From assembly GCF_030296055.1 (NCBI RefSeq), contig NZ_AP027370.1:1724501-1788500 (forward strand): 64,000 nt of DNA. The letters are read 5' to 3'. Below are positions 1-7,799 of the stretch, one piece after another; position 1 is the first letter of the stretch; each line of letters opens with the position of its first letter. Under the pieces are notes generated by a model. The model saw only the letters and a list, made by a program, of their open reading frames with translations. It had not been told where the DNA came from and did no database searches. The translations under genes and the position numbers were made by a program. Origin of the DNA: Hydrogenimonas cancrithermarum. GTDB taxonomy: Bacteria; Campylobacterota; Campylobacteria; Campylobacterales; Hydrogenimonadaceae.

Positions 1-179
1 TGAAGATTTGCATAAAGAAGCGGTGTCGATTGGTAGAGAAGGATCGCTTTGCCGCGATAGCGCTCCATCTCCCCTTTGATCCAGCCATCGAATTTCAACA
101 GCGCAAGTCCCATCGTGAAGAGAAGCATGATGCTGATCAGCACTTCCAGCAGCGTGAAGGCGGGGGTTTCACTGCGCAT
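1..179 (-). CDS. Type II secretion pseudopilin, GspI-like, 3' part outside window
   Basis: This frame is open to the left edge, so only about the first 59 residues are visible. They begin MRSETPAFTLLEVLISIMLL, a class III prepilin signal: a short leader, the A/F cleavage junction, Glu at +5 and a hydrophobic helix. This is the last visible gene of a gsp operon and its ATG overlaps the end of the gspH-like gene by 11 nt. Its position after gspG and gspH suggests a GspI-type minor pseudopilin. The residue before the cleavage site is Ala instead of the more usual Gly, as in the two pseudopilins upstream. The exact minor-pseudopilin class cannot be settled from the visible part. Confidence 0.8.
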   Translation of the reverse strand, partial: MRSETPAFTLLEVLISIMLLFTMGLALLKFDGWIKGEMERYRGKAILLYQSTPLLYANL

Positions 180-762
180 AACCGGCTCTGTCTGGGAGGT
201 AGTCGCTCTGGCGTATAGCGCTGACCAGTGCGACCGGGTCGTCGAAAAAACGGGGCTTTTCATAGGGGTGGATGTAGAGCCACCGTTCGCCGACGCGGAT
301 GATCTGCGGATCGAAAAAGCCATCTTTGCGGCAGCGAACCGCAAAGGAGGGGCGGAATTCGTCGGTGCCTATCTTGATGTGGGGGTAGTCGATACTTTGA
401 AGGGTCTCGTCGGGATTGAGACGGTAGGCGATCCCGGTTTCACGAAGAGAAAAGACCGAGAGCAGCTCACCTTCGGCTGTCAGACGGCATTTTTTCGATT
501 CGCTGCAGTAGAGGGTCATTGCACGCTTCTTGTAGTTCGGAGAGGTTTTGAAAAGGGTGTCGATGGTCCGCAGCGAAAGCTCTTCACGGGCCGCTTCCGC
601 GGGGGATTTCGGCATGACGGTGTTGAAAGCGATGCCGTAGACGATGCCCATCAGTAGAAGTACGATGAGCAGTTCGATCAGGGTGAAGGCGCCACGAAGT
701 GGCGCGAGTGTTGAGTGTTGAGTGTTGAGTGTTGAGTGTTCGGATGCGTGAAGCTTACTCAT
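169..762 (-). CDS. GspH-like minor pseudopilin with repeat-encoded leader
   Basis: A 197-residue pseudopilin. The prepilin motif is RGA/FTLIELLIVLLL, with Ala at -1, Glu at +5 and a single N-terminal hydrophobic helix. A periplasmic domain with Cys residues around 106 and 112 follows. It lies directly after gspG, so GspH is the likeliest class, though low conservation makes GspI or GspJ possible. The leader before cleavage is about 25 residues. Most of it (HSTLNTQHSTLA) is read from five perfect heptanucleotide repeats, and the following residues come from a perfect hairpin. A GAGAAGA ribosome binding site precedes the ATG. Because seven is not a multiple of three, gain or loss of one unit would frameshift the whole gene. 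Confidence 0.82.
   Translation of the reverse strand: MSKLHASEHSTLNTQHSTLAPLRGAFTLIELLIVLLLMGIVYGIAFNTVMPKSPAEAAREELSLRTIDTLFKTSPNYKKRAMTLYCSESKKCRLTAEGELLSVFSLRETGIAYRLNPDETLQSIDYPHIKIGTDEFRPSFAVRCRKDGFFDPQIIRVGERWLYIHPYEKPRFFDDPVALVSAIRQSDYLPDRAGYAQ
689..740 (-). repeat. Heptamer array plus hairpin inside gspH leader
   Basis: Five exact copies of the 7-mer GAGTGTT (plus strand) fill 706-740; in the gene's sense this reads ACACTCA-type units. Directly after the array in the sense direction is a perfect hairpin, GCGCCAC / GAA / GTGGCGC (689-705). The whole block is translated as the prepilin leader, which the prepilin peptidase would remove. Confidence 0.95.
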
Positions 763-770
763 AAAATCTT

Positions 771-798
771 CTCAATGCTCAGTCCTCAATGCTCAGTG
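771..798 (-). repeat. Degenerate heptamer array over gspG stop codon
   Basis: Four imperfect 7-mers, read on the minus strand as CACTGAG, CATTGAG, GACTGAG and CATTGAG. The gspG stop codon TGA is inside the first unit. The units resemble, in the opposite orientation, the perfect array in the gspH leader 30 bp away, so the gspG-gspH junction is bounded by inverted arrays. Confidence 0.85.
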
Positions 799-1266
799 TC
801 TCTCGCACTCCTGCAGTGTGATGTCCTTGGCATCCCCTTCGCCTCCCTCTTTGCCGTCGGCTCCGAGGCTTATGATATTGATCTCGTTGCCTTCGTTGAT
901 GTAGATGTAGGGGTGCTTCCACGGGTCTCGTGGGAGTGTTTTGCTCTCGAGATAACCGGTCGGTGCGTAGTTCGTGTACTTCTGGGGATCGGGGTTTTTG
1001 ATGAGCGCTTCGAGCCCCTCCTCCGTTGTCGGGTACATGCCGTTGTCGAACTTGAACGATTTGAGTGCCTCCTCGATCTGCTTCATCTGGATGCAGACCA
1101 GCTTGCGTTTGGCACTTTCGGCCTTGCCGATCAGGTTCGGCAGCACGAGGGCACTCAGAAGTCCCAGAATGATGATGACGATCATCAGTTCAAGGAGCGA
1201 AAACGCAGAACGTTTTCGGGAGTGTTGAGTGTTGAGTGTTGAGTGTTGAGATCTTTTTTCTTTCAT
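793..1266 (-). CDS. gspG: Major type II secretion pseudopilin GspG
   Basis: A 157-residue major pseudopilin, the main subunit of the periplasmic pseudopilus. The prepilin motif is RSA/FSLLELMIVIII. The C-terminal half has the GspG hallmarks: a DPW motif (LPRDPWKHPY) and the SLGADGKEGGEGDAKDI calcium-binding loop. The leader is about 21 residues, long for this family, and part of it (QHSTLNTQHS) is translated from a heptamer array, followed by residues from a perfect hairpin. The ATG overlaps the stop of the S23-family gene by 4 nt (ATGA). The ribosome binding site AAGGAGAA lies inside that upstream gene, so translation is probably coupled. Confidence 0.93.
   Translation of the reverse strand: MKEKRSQHSTLNTQHSRKRSAFSLLELMIVIIILGLLSALVLPNLIGKAESAKRKLVCIQMKQIEEALKSFKFDNGMYPTTEEGLEALIKNPDPQKYTNYAPTGYLESKTLPRDPWKHPYIYINEGNEINIISLGADGKEGGEGDAKDITLQECERH
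1198..1250 (-). repeat. Heptamer array plus hairpin inside gspG leader
   Basis: Four exact GAGTGTT units plus three bases (1220-1250, plus strand) abut a perfect 8-bp hairpin, CGAAAACG / CAGAA / CGTTTTCG (1198-1218). In the direction of gspG the order is array then hairpin. Both parts are translated within or next to the prepilin leader, as in gspH. Confidence 0.95.
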
Positions 1267-1619
1267 GCCAGTTTCTCCTTGTATGTGTTCTTCAAACCGC
1301 CTAGCATATTGGCGATCTCTTCAATGACTGTTATCCATTGCAAGCCGATCTTCTTTTCGATATATCCGATTTCGATGCCGATATAGGTTTGCGTGATCAG
1401 TTCGGCGGTCGAACCACGTGCGATTTCTATGAATCTAATCGTCTCTTTGTTCGAATCTTTCTCCACTCCCTCGGCGATATTGCTCGCAATCGAGAGTGCG
1501 CTTCTTGTGATTTGGTCTTTGAATCCAAAATTTTTACACGTTTCAAAATATCTATAAATCTCGACCGAAAGCCGACAACTCTTTTTCCAAACGTTCAGGT
1601 TTTTACACCGCACATTCAC
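1263..1619 (-). CDS. Four-helix-bundle protein, S23 / Avd family
   Basis: About 118 residues, recognised as the four-helix-bundle family first named for proteins encoded in 23S rRNA intervening sequences. The hallmarks are the opening CKNLNVWKKSCRL, the central ITRSALSIASNIAEG and the later FIEIARGSTAEL. The same fold is used by Avd, the accessory protein of diversity-generating retroelements; no reverse transcriptase is visible here. The gene interrupts the gsp operon between gspF and gspG, which is not a normal T2SS position. No ATG is available near the family start, so a GTG at 1619 (or 1613) is chosen. Its stop overlaps gspG by 4 nt. Heptamer arrays lie on both sides in inverted orientation. 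Function is unknown; nucleic-acid binding is the family expectation. Confidence 0.85.
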   Translation of the reverse strand: MNVRCKNLNVWKKSCRLSVEIYRYFETCKNFGFKDQITRSALSIASNIAEGVEKDSNKETIRFIEIARGSTAELITQTYIGIEIGYIEKKIGLQWITVIEEIANMLGGLKNTYKEKLA

Positions 1620-1620
1620 T

Positions 1621-1648
1621 CCACTCAACACTCAACGCTCAGCCCTCA
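1621..1648 (-). repeat. Degenerate heptamer array at gspF stop
   Basis: Four imperfect 7-mers, on the minus strand TGAGGGC, TGAGCGT, TGAGTGT, TGAGTGG. The first unit is the end of the gspF reading frame and the next unit supplies its TGA stop. The S23-family gene starts immediately after the array. The units are the complement of those in the gspG leader on the other side of that gene. Confidence 0.85.
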
Positions 1649-2838
1649 ATACTTATTGAGAAAATCGGCAACAGCATCGAGATGACCAGAAATCCGATAA
1701 TCCCGCCGATCGTGAGCATCAAGACAGGTTCCAGCAGGGCGAGCATCACTTCGATGCGGTCGCGGTTCTGTTGGGCGTAGAGTTCGGCGAGGCTTTTGAG
1801 CGAAAATGCCAGGTGTGAGCTCTTCTCTCCCAGCGCCACGGCGTTGATGAAGTCGTTGGGAATCTCTTTGTTTTTGACATTCTCGCGAACCGCTTGTGTG
1901 AAACTTTTTCCCTCGACGATTTGTGAAGCTATTTTACCAAAAAGTTTTTGAAGATAGCGGTTTCCGATGGTCTGTGCGGCATAATTGAGCGCCTGGGCGA
2001 AGGGAACGCCGCTTTGCATCAGCAGTGCCATCACCCGCCCGAAACGCCCCAGCTCCATGAAGACCACCATGTCGCCGAAAAGAGGGATTTTCAGCACGAG
2101 ACGGTCCATGATGTAGCCGAACTTCTCGTTCTGTTTCCAGCTTAAAACCAGTCCGGCGGCCAGTGCGACGGCCACGACGATCATCACGCCCGAGTAGGCC
2201 TGGAAAAAGTGGGACAGCGCCAGTGTGATTTTCGTCGAGGTGGGCAGTTCGCTCTTGGTCGATTCGAACATGTCGACGATCTTGGGGATGATCGTCGTGA
2301 GCATGAAGTTGATCATCGCAATGGCGATCAGCAGGATAAAGGTGGGGTAGATGAAAGCTTTGACGACATCGCGTTTGATCTTCTCCTGCTCCTGGACGTA
2401 GTCGGAGAGTTCCAGCAGAACCATCTCCAGGTTGCCGCTCTTTTGCGCCACCTTGATCGTGTGGAGGAAGTAGGGCGGAACGGTATAGATGCTCTGGGCG
2501 GCCAAGGCGTCGTAGAAGGAGCCGCCGCTTTCGATATGACGGGCAACTTCTTCGAGAAAGGCGTGCTGTTTGCTTTTTTTCGGAAAGTTTTCGGCGACGA
2601 GATGCAGCCCCTGGTTGAGTGAAATACCGGCTTTGAGATAGAGGCTGAGGTTCCGCCCGAGTGCCGCGATGAGTGCGGGCGGGACCGGACGGGCGAAGAG
2701 TTGTCTTTTGGGCTTGATACTCTCGACGAGAACGTTCCGGTATCGAAGCTGCTCTTTTGCCGACGTGACATCGGGTGCGGTGATGGTGCCTTTGATGCGT
2801 TTGCCGCTTTTGTCGTACCCTTTGTAGGTGAAAGTCAT
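1639..2838 (-). CDS. gspF: Type II secretion inner-membrane platform protein GspF
   Basis: A 399-residue polytopic inner-membrane protein, the normal length for GspF/PilC. The order is an N-terminal cytoplasmic segment (MTFTYKGYDKSGKRIKG), then two repeats of the T2SSF domain with membrane segments near residues 165-190, 215-235 and 370-395. It couples the GspE ATPase to pseudopilus assembly. The ATG overlaps gspE by 4 nt. The extreme C-terminus (SISIEG) and stop are read through a degenerate heptamer array, which may have replaced the original end of the gene. Confidence 0.95.
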   Translation of the reverse strand: MTFTYKGYDKSGKRIKGTITAPDVTSAKEQLRYRNVLVESIKPKRQLFARPVPPALIAALGRNLSLYLKAGISLNQGLHLVAENFPKKSKQHAFLEEVARHIESGGSFYDALAAQSIYTVPPYFLHTIKVAQKSGNLEMVLLELSDYVQEQEKIKRDVVKAFIYPTFILLIAIAMINFMLTTIIPKIVDMFESTKSELPTSTKITLALSHFFQAYSGVMIVVAVALAAGLVLSWKQNEKFGYIMDRLVLKIPLFGDMVVFMELGRFGRVMALLMQSGVPFAQALNYAAQTIGNRYLQKLFGKIASQIVEGKSFTQAVRENVKNKEIPNDFINAVALGEKSSHLAFSLKSLAELYAQQNRDRIEVMLALLEPVLMLTIGGIIGFLVISMLLPIFSISIEG

Positions 2839-4325
2839 AGCCCTTTGACCCCGATGCGCACCGCTTCGGAAATACTCGTTTCCCCCGCGATCACCATGCG
2901 CCTGAGCTCTTCGAACATCGGCCTGAAATCACTCTTTTCTATTAGGTATCGCCGCAGCTCCTGTTCGTCGGCGCCACGTTTGATCTGCGCGGCGAAGGCT
3001 TCGTCTACGATGATGATCTCGCCGATGGCGCGCCGCCCCACATAACCCGTTCCGCCACACTTGTCGCACCCTTTGGGGCCGTAGAGGGTGGCATTGTGCG
3101 GCAGGTCGAAGTAACGGATATCTTCGTCGGTCGGCTCGTAGGGAATTTTGCAGTGTGGGCAGAGCAGCCGGACGAGGCGCTGTGCAAGGATGCCGATGAG
3201 GGTGGAACTGACCAGAAAGGGGTCGATGCCCATGTCGATCAGGCGCGGAATGGCCGATGCGGCACTGTTGGTGTGAAGCGTCGAGAGCAGCAGGTGGCCC
3301 GTCATCGCCGCCTGTGTGGCGATTTTCGCCGTCTCCTTGTCACGCATCTCGCCGACCATGATGACGTCGGGGTCCTGGCGCAGGATGGAACGGAGCGCTT
3401 CGGAGAAGGTGAGGTTCACCTTCTCGTTCACCTGGATCTGGTTGATCCCTTCGGCGTTGTATTCGACCGGGTCTTCGACGGTGACGATGTTGTAGTGTTC
3501 GTGGTCGATCTCTTTCAAAAAGGAGTGCAATGTCGTCGACTTGCCGCTTCCGGTCGGGCCGGTGATGAGGATCATTCCGTAACTGTGTTTCAGGAGCGAA
3601 CGCAGTTTGGTGTAGACCTCTTCGGAGAAGCCGAGTTCCTGTAGGGAGGGAATCGACTCGCCTTTCATCAGAAGGCGAAGTACCGCTTTTTCGCCGTAAT
3701 AGGTCGGAAGGATCGAGACGCGCACGTCGACGCTCGCTCCGGCGATCGTGATCTTCGTACGGCCGTCCTGGGGGATGCGTGTTTCGGAAATGTCGAGGTT
3801 GGAGATGACCTTGATACGGTTGATGATGGAGCCGATCGCCCCTTTTTTCAGGGTGGCTATCTTGTTCAATACGCCGTCGATACGGAATCGGACGTCTCCA
3901 TCTTTTTCGAAGGTTTCGATGTGGATATCGGTGGCGCGCCGTTTGATCGCCTGTACGAAAAGGGAGTTGACGTAACGGATGATCGGCGCCGAGTCTTCGC
4001 TTGTCAGAAGATCTTCGTTCTGAAGGAAGTTTTCGATCTCTTCCGGGCTTTCGAACCCCTCGATGCCTCCGATACTCTCTTCGCTTTTGGCTTCGAGGAA
4101 ACGGTTTTTCAGATCGTCGTAACTCTCCGTTTCAAGCAGCAGGAGGGGAAATTTTCCGCCAAGATGCGAGAGGGCGTTGAGCATGTTGGCATCGGGGTTT
4201 TCACGAATACAGGCGTGGGGTTTCTCCTCGTAGATACAGAAAAGCAGGCCGTTTTTGATGTAAAAGTCGAGGTTTTGGACTTCCGTATAGATGGGAAGTG
4301 TCGCCTGAAGCGGCGCGGAAAACAT
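2835..4325 (-). CDS. gspE: Type II secretion ATPase GspE
   Basis: A 496-residue secretion ATPase of the GspE/PilB family that powers pseudopilus assembly at the cytoplasmic face. Visible motifs are Walker A GPTGSGKST (residues 256-264), the Asp box around TVEDPVEY, Walker B around IMVGEMRD, the His box TLHTNSA, and a zinc-binding pair of CxxC motifs (CPHC 389-392, CDKC 420-423). The N-terminal domain is shorter and more divergent than in Gammaproteobacteria. The start overlaps the gspD stop by one base, consistent with tight operon translation. Confidence 0.95.
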   Translation of the reverse strand: MFSAPLQATLPIYTEVQNLDFYIKNGLLFCIYEEKPHACIRENPDANMLNALSHLGGKFPLLLLETESYDDLKNRFLEAKSEESIGGIEGFESPEEIENFLQNEDLLTSEDSAPIIRYVNSLFVQAIKRRATDIHIETFEKDGDVRFRIDGVLNKIATLKKGAIGSIINRIKVISNLDISETRIPQDGRTKITIAGASVDVRVSILPTYYGEKAVLRLLMKGESIPSLQELGFSEEVYTKLRSLLKHSYGMILITGPTGSGKSTTLHSFLKEIDHEHYNIVTVEDPVEYNAEGINQIQVNEKVNLTFSEALRSILRQDPDVIMVGEMRDKETAKIATQAAMTGHLLLSTLHTNSAASAIPRLIDMGIDPFLVSSTLIGILAQRLVRLLCPHCKIPYEPTDEDIRYFDLPHNATLYGPKGCDKCGGTGYVGRRAIGEIIIVDEAFAAQIKRGADEQELRRYLIEKSDFRPMFEELRRMVIAGETSISEAVRIGVKGL

Positions 4326-6112
4326 TATTCGTTCCCCTTTTCGGCTTCGAGCTCGCGCTGAAGGATTTTTGTGAGTTTCGTTTTGAGATCTTCCGTCTTC
4401 GCAATCTGCTCCTGGATCTTCGCGAGCGACTGGCTGTTTTTGATGATGTAGGGTGTCAGGACGACGATGACGTTGATCTGGTCCCGGTTCTCGTTGGTGG
4501 AGGTGAAGAGCGCGCCGAGGAAAGGAAGGTCGCCGAGCAGTGGTACCTTGCTGACGCCTTTGGAGTAGTAGTCTTTGAGCAGGCCGCCGATGATGACGCT
4601 CTCGCCGTTCTGGACGATCGAGACCGTGTTGACTTCCCGTTTCAGTGTCGTCGGACGGTCGGCGGCGACCGTGCTCGAACGGTCGATATCTTCGATCTTC
4701 GTCTTGACTTCGAGAAGGACTTTGTCGTCGCTGGCGATCTGGGGTTTGACTTCGAGTGTCAACCCGATATCTTCACGGCTGTAGGTGTTGCGCGTGATGG
4801 AGGTGGTGTCGTTTCCCGTTGCCTGGCTGGTGAGGATCGAGATCGTCTTGCCGATGTAGACCGTCGATTTTTTGTTGTTGATGCACAGAACGTTGGGTTC
4901 GGAGACGACGTTGACGGCACCGTTTTGTTTCAACAGGTCGATGATGGCACCGACTGCGACAGCCTTCGAGGTCGTTCCGAAGTCGATGGTGTCGGTCAGG
5001 GAGGAGGGCAGTACGAACGAGGAGCCGCCCATGTTGAAGATCGATGTCAAAAGGGTGTTCCCGGCGACGGCACCCCCGGCCAACCCCCATTTGATGCCGA
5101 GGTTTTGCAGTTTGTTCTGGCTGATCTCGTAGATGTGGGCTTTGATGTAGACCTGCTGCTGTTCGATATCGAGCTTCTTGATCACCTTCGTGATCAGCTT
5201 GACCGCCTGCGGGGTTCCGGTGATGGCGATGGCGTTGATATCCTCTTTCGCCTGAATCGAAACGTGTGCCTGCGTCTGCTTGTCGAAACTTTTCATCAAT
5301 CCCGTCAGGATTTTGACGGTTGCGGCCGCTTCGGCATTGTTGAGGAAAATGACGTCGCTCATCACCTCTTTGGCACTGTTTTGGCTGTCGTATTTTTTGA
5401 CGATGCCGACGGCTCTTTCGATGTCGTGGGTATCGGCGATCACGACGATTTTGTTGCTTTTTGCATCGGCATTGAGCGTGACCGGGAAGCGGAAGGTGGA
5501 GCTGAGCGCTTTGAAAATCGCGTTCAATTCTTTCATGGCGGCGATGGCGTCCGCATTGTCGAGTGCGATGAAACGGATCTCTTTTTTCATCGGCCGGTCG
5601 ATCTTCCTAAGTGTCGCCTCGAAGTTCTCGATATGGTTGGGGTAGTCGCTCATGATGATGACATTTTTGTTGTTGTCGAAGGTGACCGAGGCGAACTGGC
5701 TGCTGAGATAGCGCAGTTTCTGTACCGCATCGCTCGCTTTGAGGTAGTGGACCGGAATGATTTTGGTCAGCATACCCGCTTCCGATTTGCCGGGAGTCGC
5801 CATCTTCTTGGCGTTGGCGGCGCGCGTGACCATCATGTAGCCGTTGTTTCCGTCGATGATCGTGTAGCCGCGGTTTTGCAGGATCTGCGACAGAAGTGGA
5901 AGCAGCTCTTTCTCGTCGATCGGTTCTTCGGAGATGAAGTTGACGTTGCCGCTGATTCTGTCGGTGATGAGGATGTTTTTGTGGGCCTGTTTCGCGACGA
6001 AACGGATCACGTCCTTGATCGGCGTGTTGTTGAAGTTGACGGTGATCTTTTTTGCCTGAAGGCCGAATGGCAGGATCAGAGCTGTCAGTAAAAACAGGTT
6101 AATAAATCTCAT
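4325..6112 (-). CDS. gspD: Type II secretion outer-membrane secretin GspD
   Basis: A 595-residue secretin with a signal peptide (MRFINLFLLTALILPFGLQA). N-terminal N0/N1-type domains begin KKITVNFNNTPIKDVIRFVAK. The C-terminal secretin barrel carries the family segments LQNLGIKWG, VNVVSEPNVLCINNK and VPLLGDLPFLGALF. A coiled-coil-like, charged tail ends the protein. It forms the outer-membrane exit channel. The start overlaps gspC by 14 nt. No separate pilotin lipoprotein is recognisable in the window. Confidence 0.95.
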   Translation of the reverse strand: MRFINLFLLTALILPFGLQAKKITVNFNNTPIKDVIRFVAKQAHKNILITDRISGNVNFISEEPIDEKELLPLLSQILQNRGYTIIDGNNGYMMVTRAANAKKMATPGKSEAGMLTKIIPVHYLKASDAVQKLRYLSSQFASVTFDNNKNVIIMSDYPNHIENFEATLRKIDRPMKKEIRFIALDNADAIAAMKELNAIFKALSSTFRFPVTLNADAKSNKIVVIADTHDIERAVGIVKKYDSQNSAKEVMSDVIFLNNAEAAATVKILTGLMKSFDKQTQAHVSIQAKEDINAIAITGTPQAVKLITKVIKKLDIEQQQVYIKAHIYEISQNKLQNLGIKWGLAGGAVAGNTLLTSIFNMGGSSFVLPSSLTDTIDFGTTSKAVAVGAIIDLLKQNGAVNVVSEPNVLCINNKKSTVYIGKTISILTSQATGNDTTSITRNTYSREDIGLTLEVKPQIASDDKVLLEVKTKIEDIDRSSTVAADRPTTLKREVNTVSIVQNGESVIIGGLLKDYYSKGVSKVPLLGDLPFLGALFTSTNENRDQINVIVVLTPYIIKNSQSLAKIQEQIAKTEDLKTKLTKILQRELEAEKGNE

Positions 6113-6938
6113 AATGTAGCTCCTTTCGCTGGCTGCCGCGTTTGATCGTCAACGAAAGCGTACTCAATTCGTTGATTTTGTTGAAATATTTGAAGGCATC
6201 GCCTTCGTTCGTTATGGGCTTGCCGTCGATTTTTTCGATGATATCACGTTTGCGTAACCCCATTTTATCAAAAACCGACCCTTTTTTAACGTTGGTGATA
6301 CCGAAACCGACGAGCTTGTTCGCTTTGTAGACGGGGTTGATCGCGATGTATTTGAAGATCTTTTTGACATCGCGCATCTCGTCGAGCAGTTCTCTCGGGA
6401 CGTAGTAGGTATCGCCCTCCTGCCGGATCTGTTCGGTCAGTGCGGCCGTTTCGTTTCCGCTCTTTTTTTTGCTTCTGGAAGTGGAGAGTGACCCACTTTT
6501 CGTCTTCTTCATCGTCAGCCAGTATTCGCGGCCGTTTTTGAGAAGCTTGATGCGGTCCGTGAAGACTTCCGCCAACTCGAAGCCGTCGATCGTCTCGCCG
6601 ACGGTGAGAAGTTTGCTTTTTCCGTTGTGCAGGACGATGGCCATGCTGGGGCTGCCGACGGCTGTCATGGTCAGTGTGTATCCTTTGAGGGTGGCCGGCG
6701 GTTTGTTGTGCGGCTTGACACGCCTGGTGGCATCTTTCTTTCGAAGTGCGAACGCATGGGCGAAAGGGTAGCGGCCGGTTGGCTGTTCGACGGTTGCCCT
6801 ACACTCGAGCGATGCCGTCGGCGGCAAAAAAACGTCGACTGTCAGGGCGGCGAGTTTGGCGGCCAGCACGATAACGAGGCTCCATACCACGATGGGAAAG
6901 AGTGCTTCAAAACGACGTGGCATAGGTGTATTTCCCAT
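6099..6938 (-). CDS. gspC: Type II secretion protein GspC with PDZ domain
   Basis: A 279-residue inner-membrane protein with one N-terminal membrane segment (about residues 12-33). A homology-region domain follows (LKGYTLTMTAVGSPSMAIV through KLLTVGETIDGFELAEV). A C-terminal PDZ domain ends the protein (GITNVKKGSVFDKMGLRKRDIIEKIDGKPITNEGDA). This is the layout of GspC, which links the inner-membrane platform to the GspD secretin. A low-complexity Ser/Lys linker (about 150-163) separates the domains. The start at 6938 overlaps the previous gene by 32 nt; an ATG five codons in, before MPRRFEAL, is an equal alternative. Confidence 0.9.
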   Translation of the reverse strand: MGNTPMPRRFEALFPIVVWSLVIVLAAKLAALTVDVFLPPTASLECRATVEQPTGRYPFAHAFALRKKDATRRVKPHNKPPATLKGYTLTMTAVGSPSMAIVLHNGKSKLLTVGETIDGFELAEVFTDRIKLLKNGREYWLTMKKTKSGSLSTSRSKKKSGNETAALTEQIRQEGDTYYVPRELLDEMRDVKKIFKYIAINPVYKANKLVGFGITNVKKGSVFDKMGLRKRDIIEKIDGKPITNEGDAFKYFNKINELSTLSLTIKRGSQRKELHYEIY

Positions 6939-7416
6939 TTTTCAAACTGAAGTACCGCAGTGTCGAGACAAAGTTCCTGCGCATGACCGACGAGGGGGTG
7001 AGCCGGAGGGTGACGGTCCGCGTTCGCCATGAAATATCGCCCTCCAGGGTTCCGAAGTCCCCCTCCGCCCTGATCGTTCCGGGCAGGAGACGAACCGTGA
7101 CGCTGCGGATATTCGGCGGCACAAGCGATGCCGCCATCCCCTCGAGACGAATCGACGAAAGGGCCAGCTCCAGTGGCGTGATCCGGAGGGCCCCGACCTT
7201 CGCTACGGGAGAGTGGGCATAGAGTAGTGTCATCCGCTCGATACTGCAGCCTATAGGCGAGGTTGTGCGTGTATCGTAACAGACGTTCACCTGTGCTTCG
7301 GATGCCGCCTCGATCGCCGCGTTGCAGAGCCGCTCCTTGGAGACGAAGAGCAGGGTCAACGCGATCCAGAGCGTCATAGCTGCCAAAGTGAACAGGATGC
7401 GTTTGAGCCAGATCAC
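6907..7416 (-). CDS. GspN-like type II secretion protein
   Basis: A 169-residue protein with one N-terminal membrane helix (WLKRILFTLAAMTLWIALTLLF) and a periplasmic beta-rich domain. Phrases such as SIRLEGMAASLVPPNIRSVTVRLLPGTIRAEGDFGTLEGDI are typical of GspN. The start is taken as the GTG at 7416, which overlaps the stop of the preceding gene by 4 nt (GTGA). The frame stays open upstream, but that part lies antisense-like over the preceding gene and looks non-coding. Assignment rests on weak sequence features and the position between gspM-like and gspC. Confidence 0.7.
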   Translation of the reverse strand: MIWLKRILFTLAAMTLWIALTLLFVSKERLCNAAIEAASEAQVNVCYDTRTTSPIGCSIERMTLLYAHSPVAKVGALRITPLELALSSIRLEGMAASLVPPNIRSVTVRLLPGTIRAEGDFGTLEGDISWRTRTVTLRLTPSSVMRRNFVSTLRYFSLKNGKYTYATSF

Positions 7417-7799
7417 AGTGAAACTCCTACTTCGACGGAGAGCGTATGGCCGTCTTTGCGTCGTACCTCGAATGTTTCGATCGCCAGTGTGCTGTTGAGC
7501 AGTTTGTTCAATACCGTATCGACGCGCTTCGCATCCAGTTCGAAGCGGTAAATCTTCTTGTTCGTTTTTTTGGCCACCTTTGGCTGGATTCCGTAGAGTC
7601 TCAGCATCGTTTCGAAGCGCTTCAGAGCCTCCCTCTGCGCCTTTTCGGACCAAACCTCTTTCAAGGCGTGGTAGCGCCCGACCAGTGTGCTTCGCTTATG
7701 ATACTCCTTTTCGAGCGTGTTCTTTTGGCTATCCATGTAGAGTGCCGCCGTGATCCAGAGCAGCGACAGCGAAAAGAGAGCGATCAGATAGGGCCTCAA
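7413..7799 (-). CDS. GspM-like type II secretion protein
   Basis: A 128-residue protein with one N-terminal membrane helix (MRPYLIALFSLSLLWITAALY). A predicted coiled coil (QKNTLEKEYHKRSTLVGRYHALKEVWSEKAQREALKRFE) leads to a small ferredoxin-like-sized periplasmic domain. Size and layout match GspM/PilO-type platform proteins, which pair with GspL. Genes on both sides overlap by 4 nt, so it is a firm member of the operon. Sequence identity to classical GspM is not obvious by eye. Confidence 0.65.
   Translation of the reverse strand: MRPYLIALFSLSLLWITAALYMDSQKNTLEKEYHKRSTLVGRYHALKEVWSEKAQREALKRFETMLRLYGIQPKVAKKTNKKIYRFELDAKRVDTVLNKLLNSTLAIETFEVRRKDGHTLSVEVGVSL

Noticed and set aside
1263-1619. 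A complete diversity-generating retroelement
   Set aside because: The four-helix-bundle gene is Avd-like, but no reverse transcriptase, template repeat or adenine-biased variable repeat was found in the window.
4298-6091. A 597-codon open frame on the plus strand
   Set aside because: It runs fully antisense to gspD, and its product is an Asp/Val/Arg-rich string without domains. It results from the GC-rich codon use of gspD.
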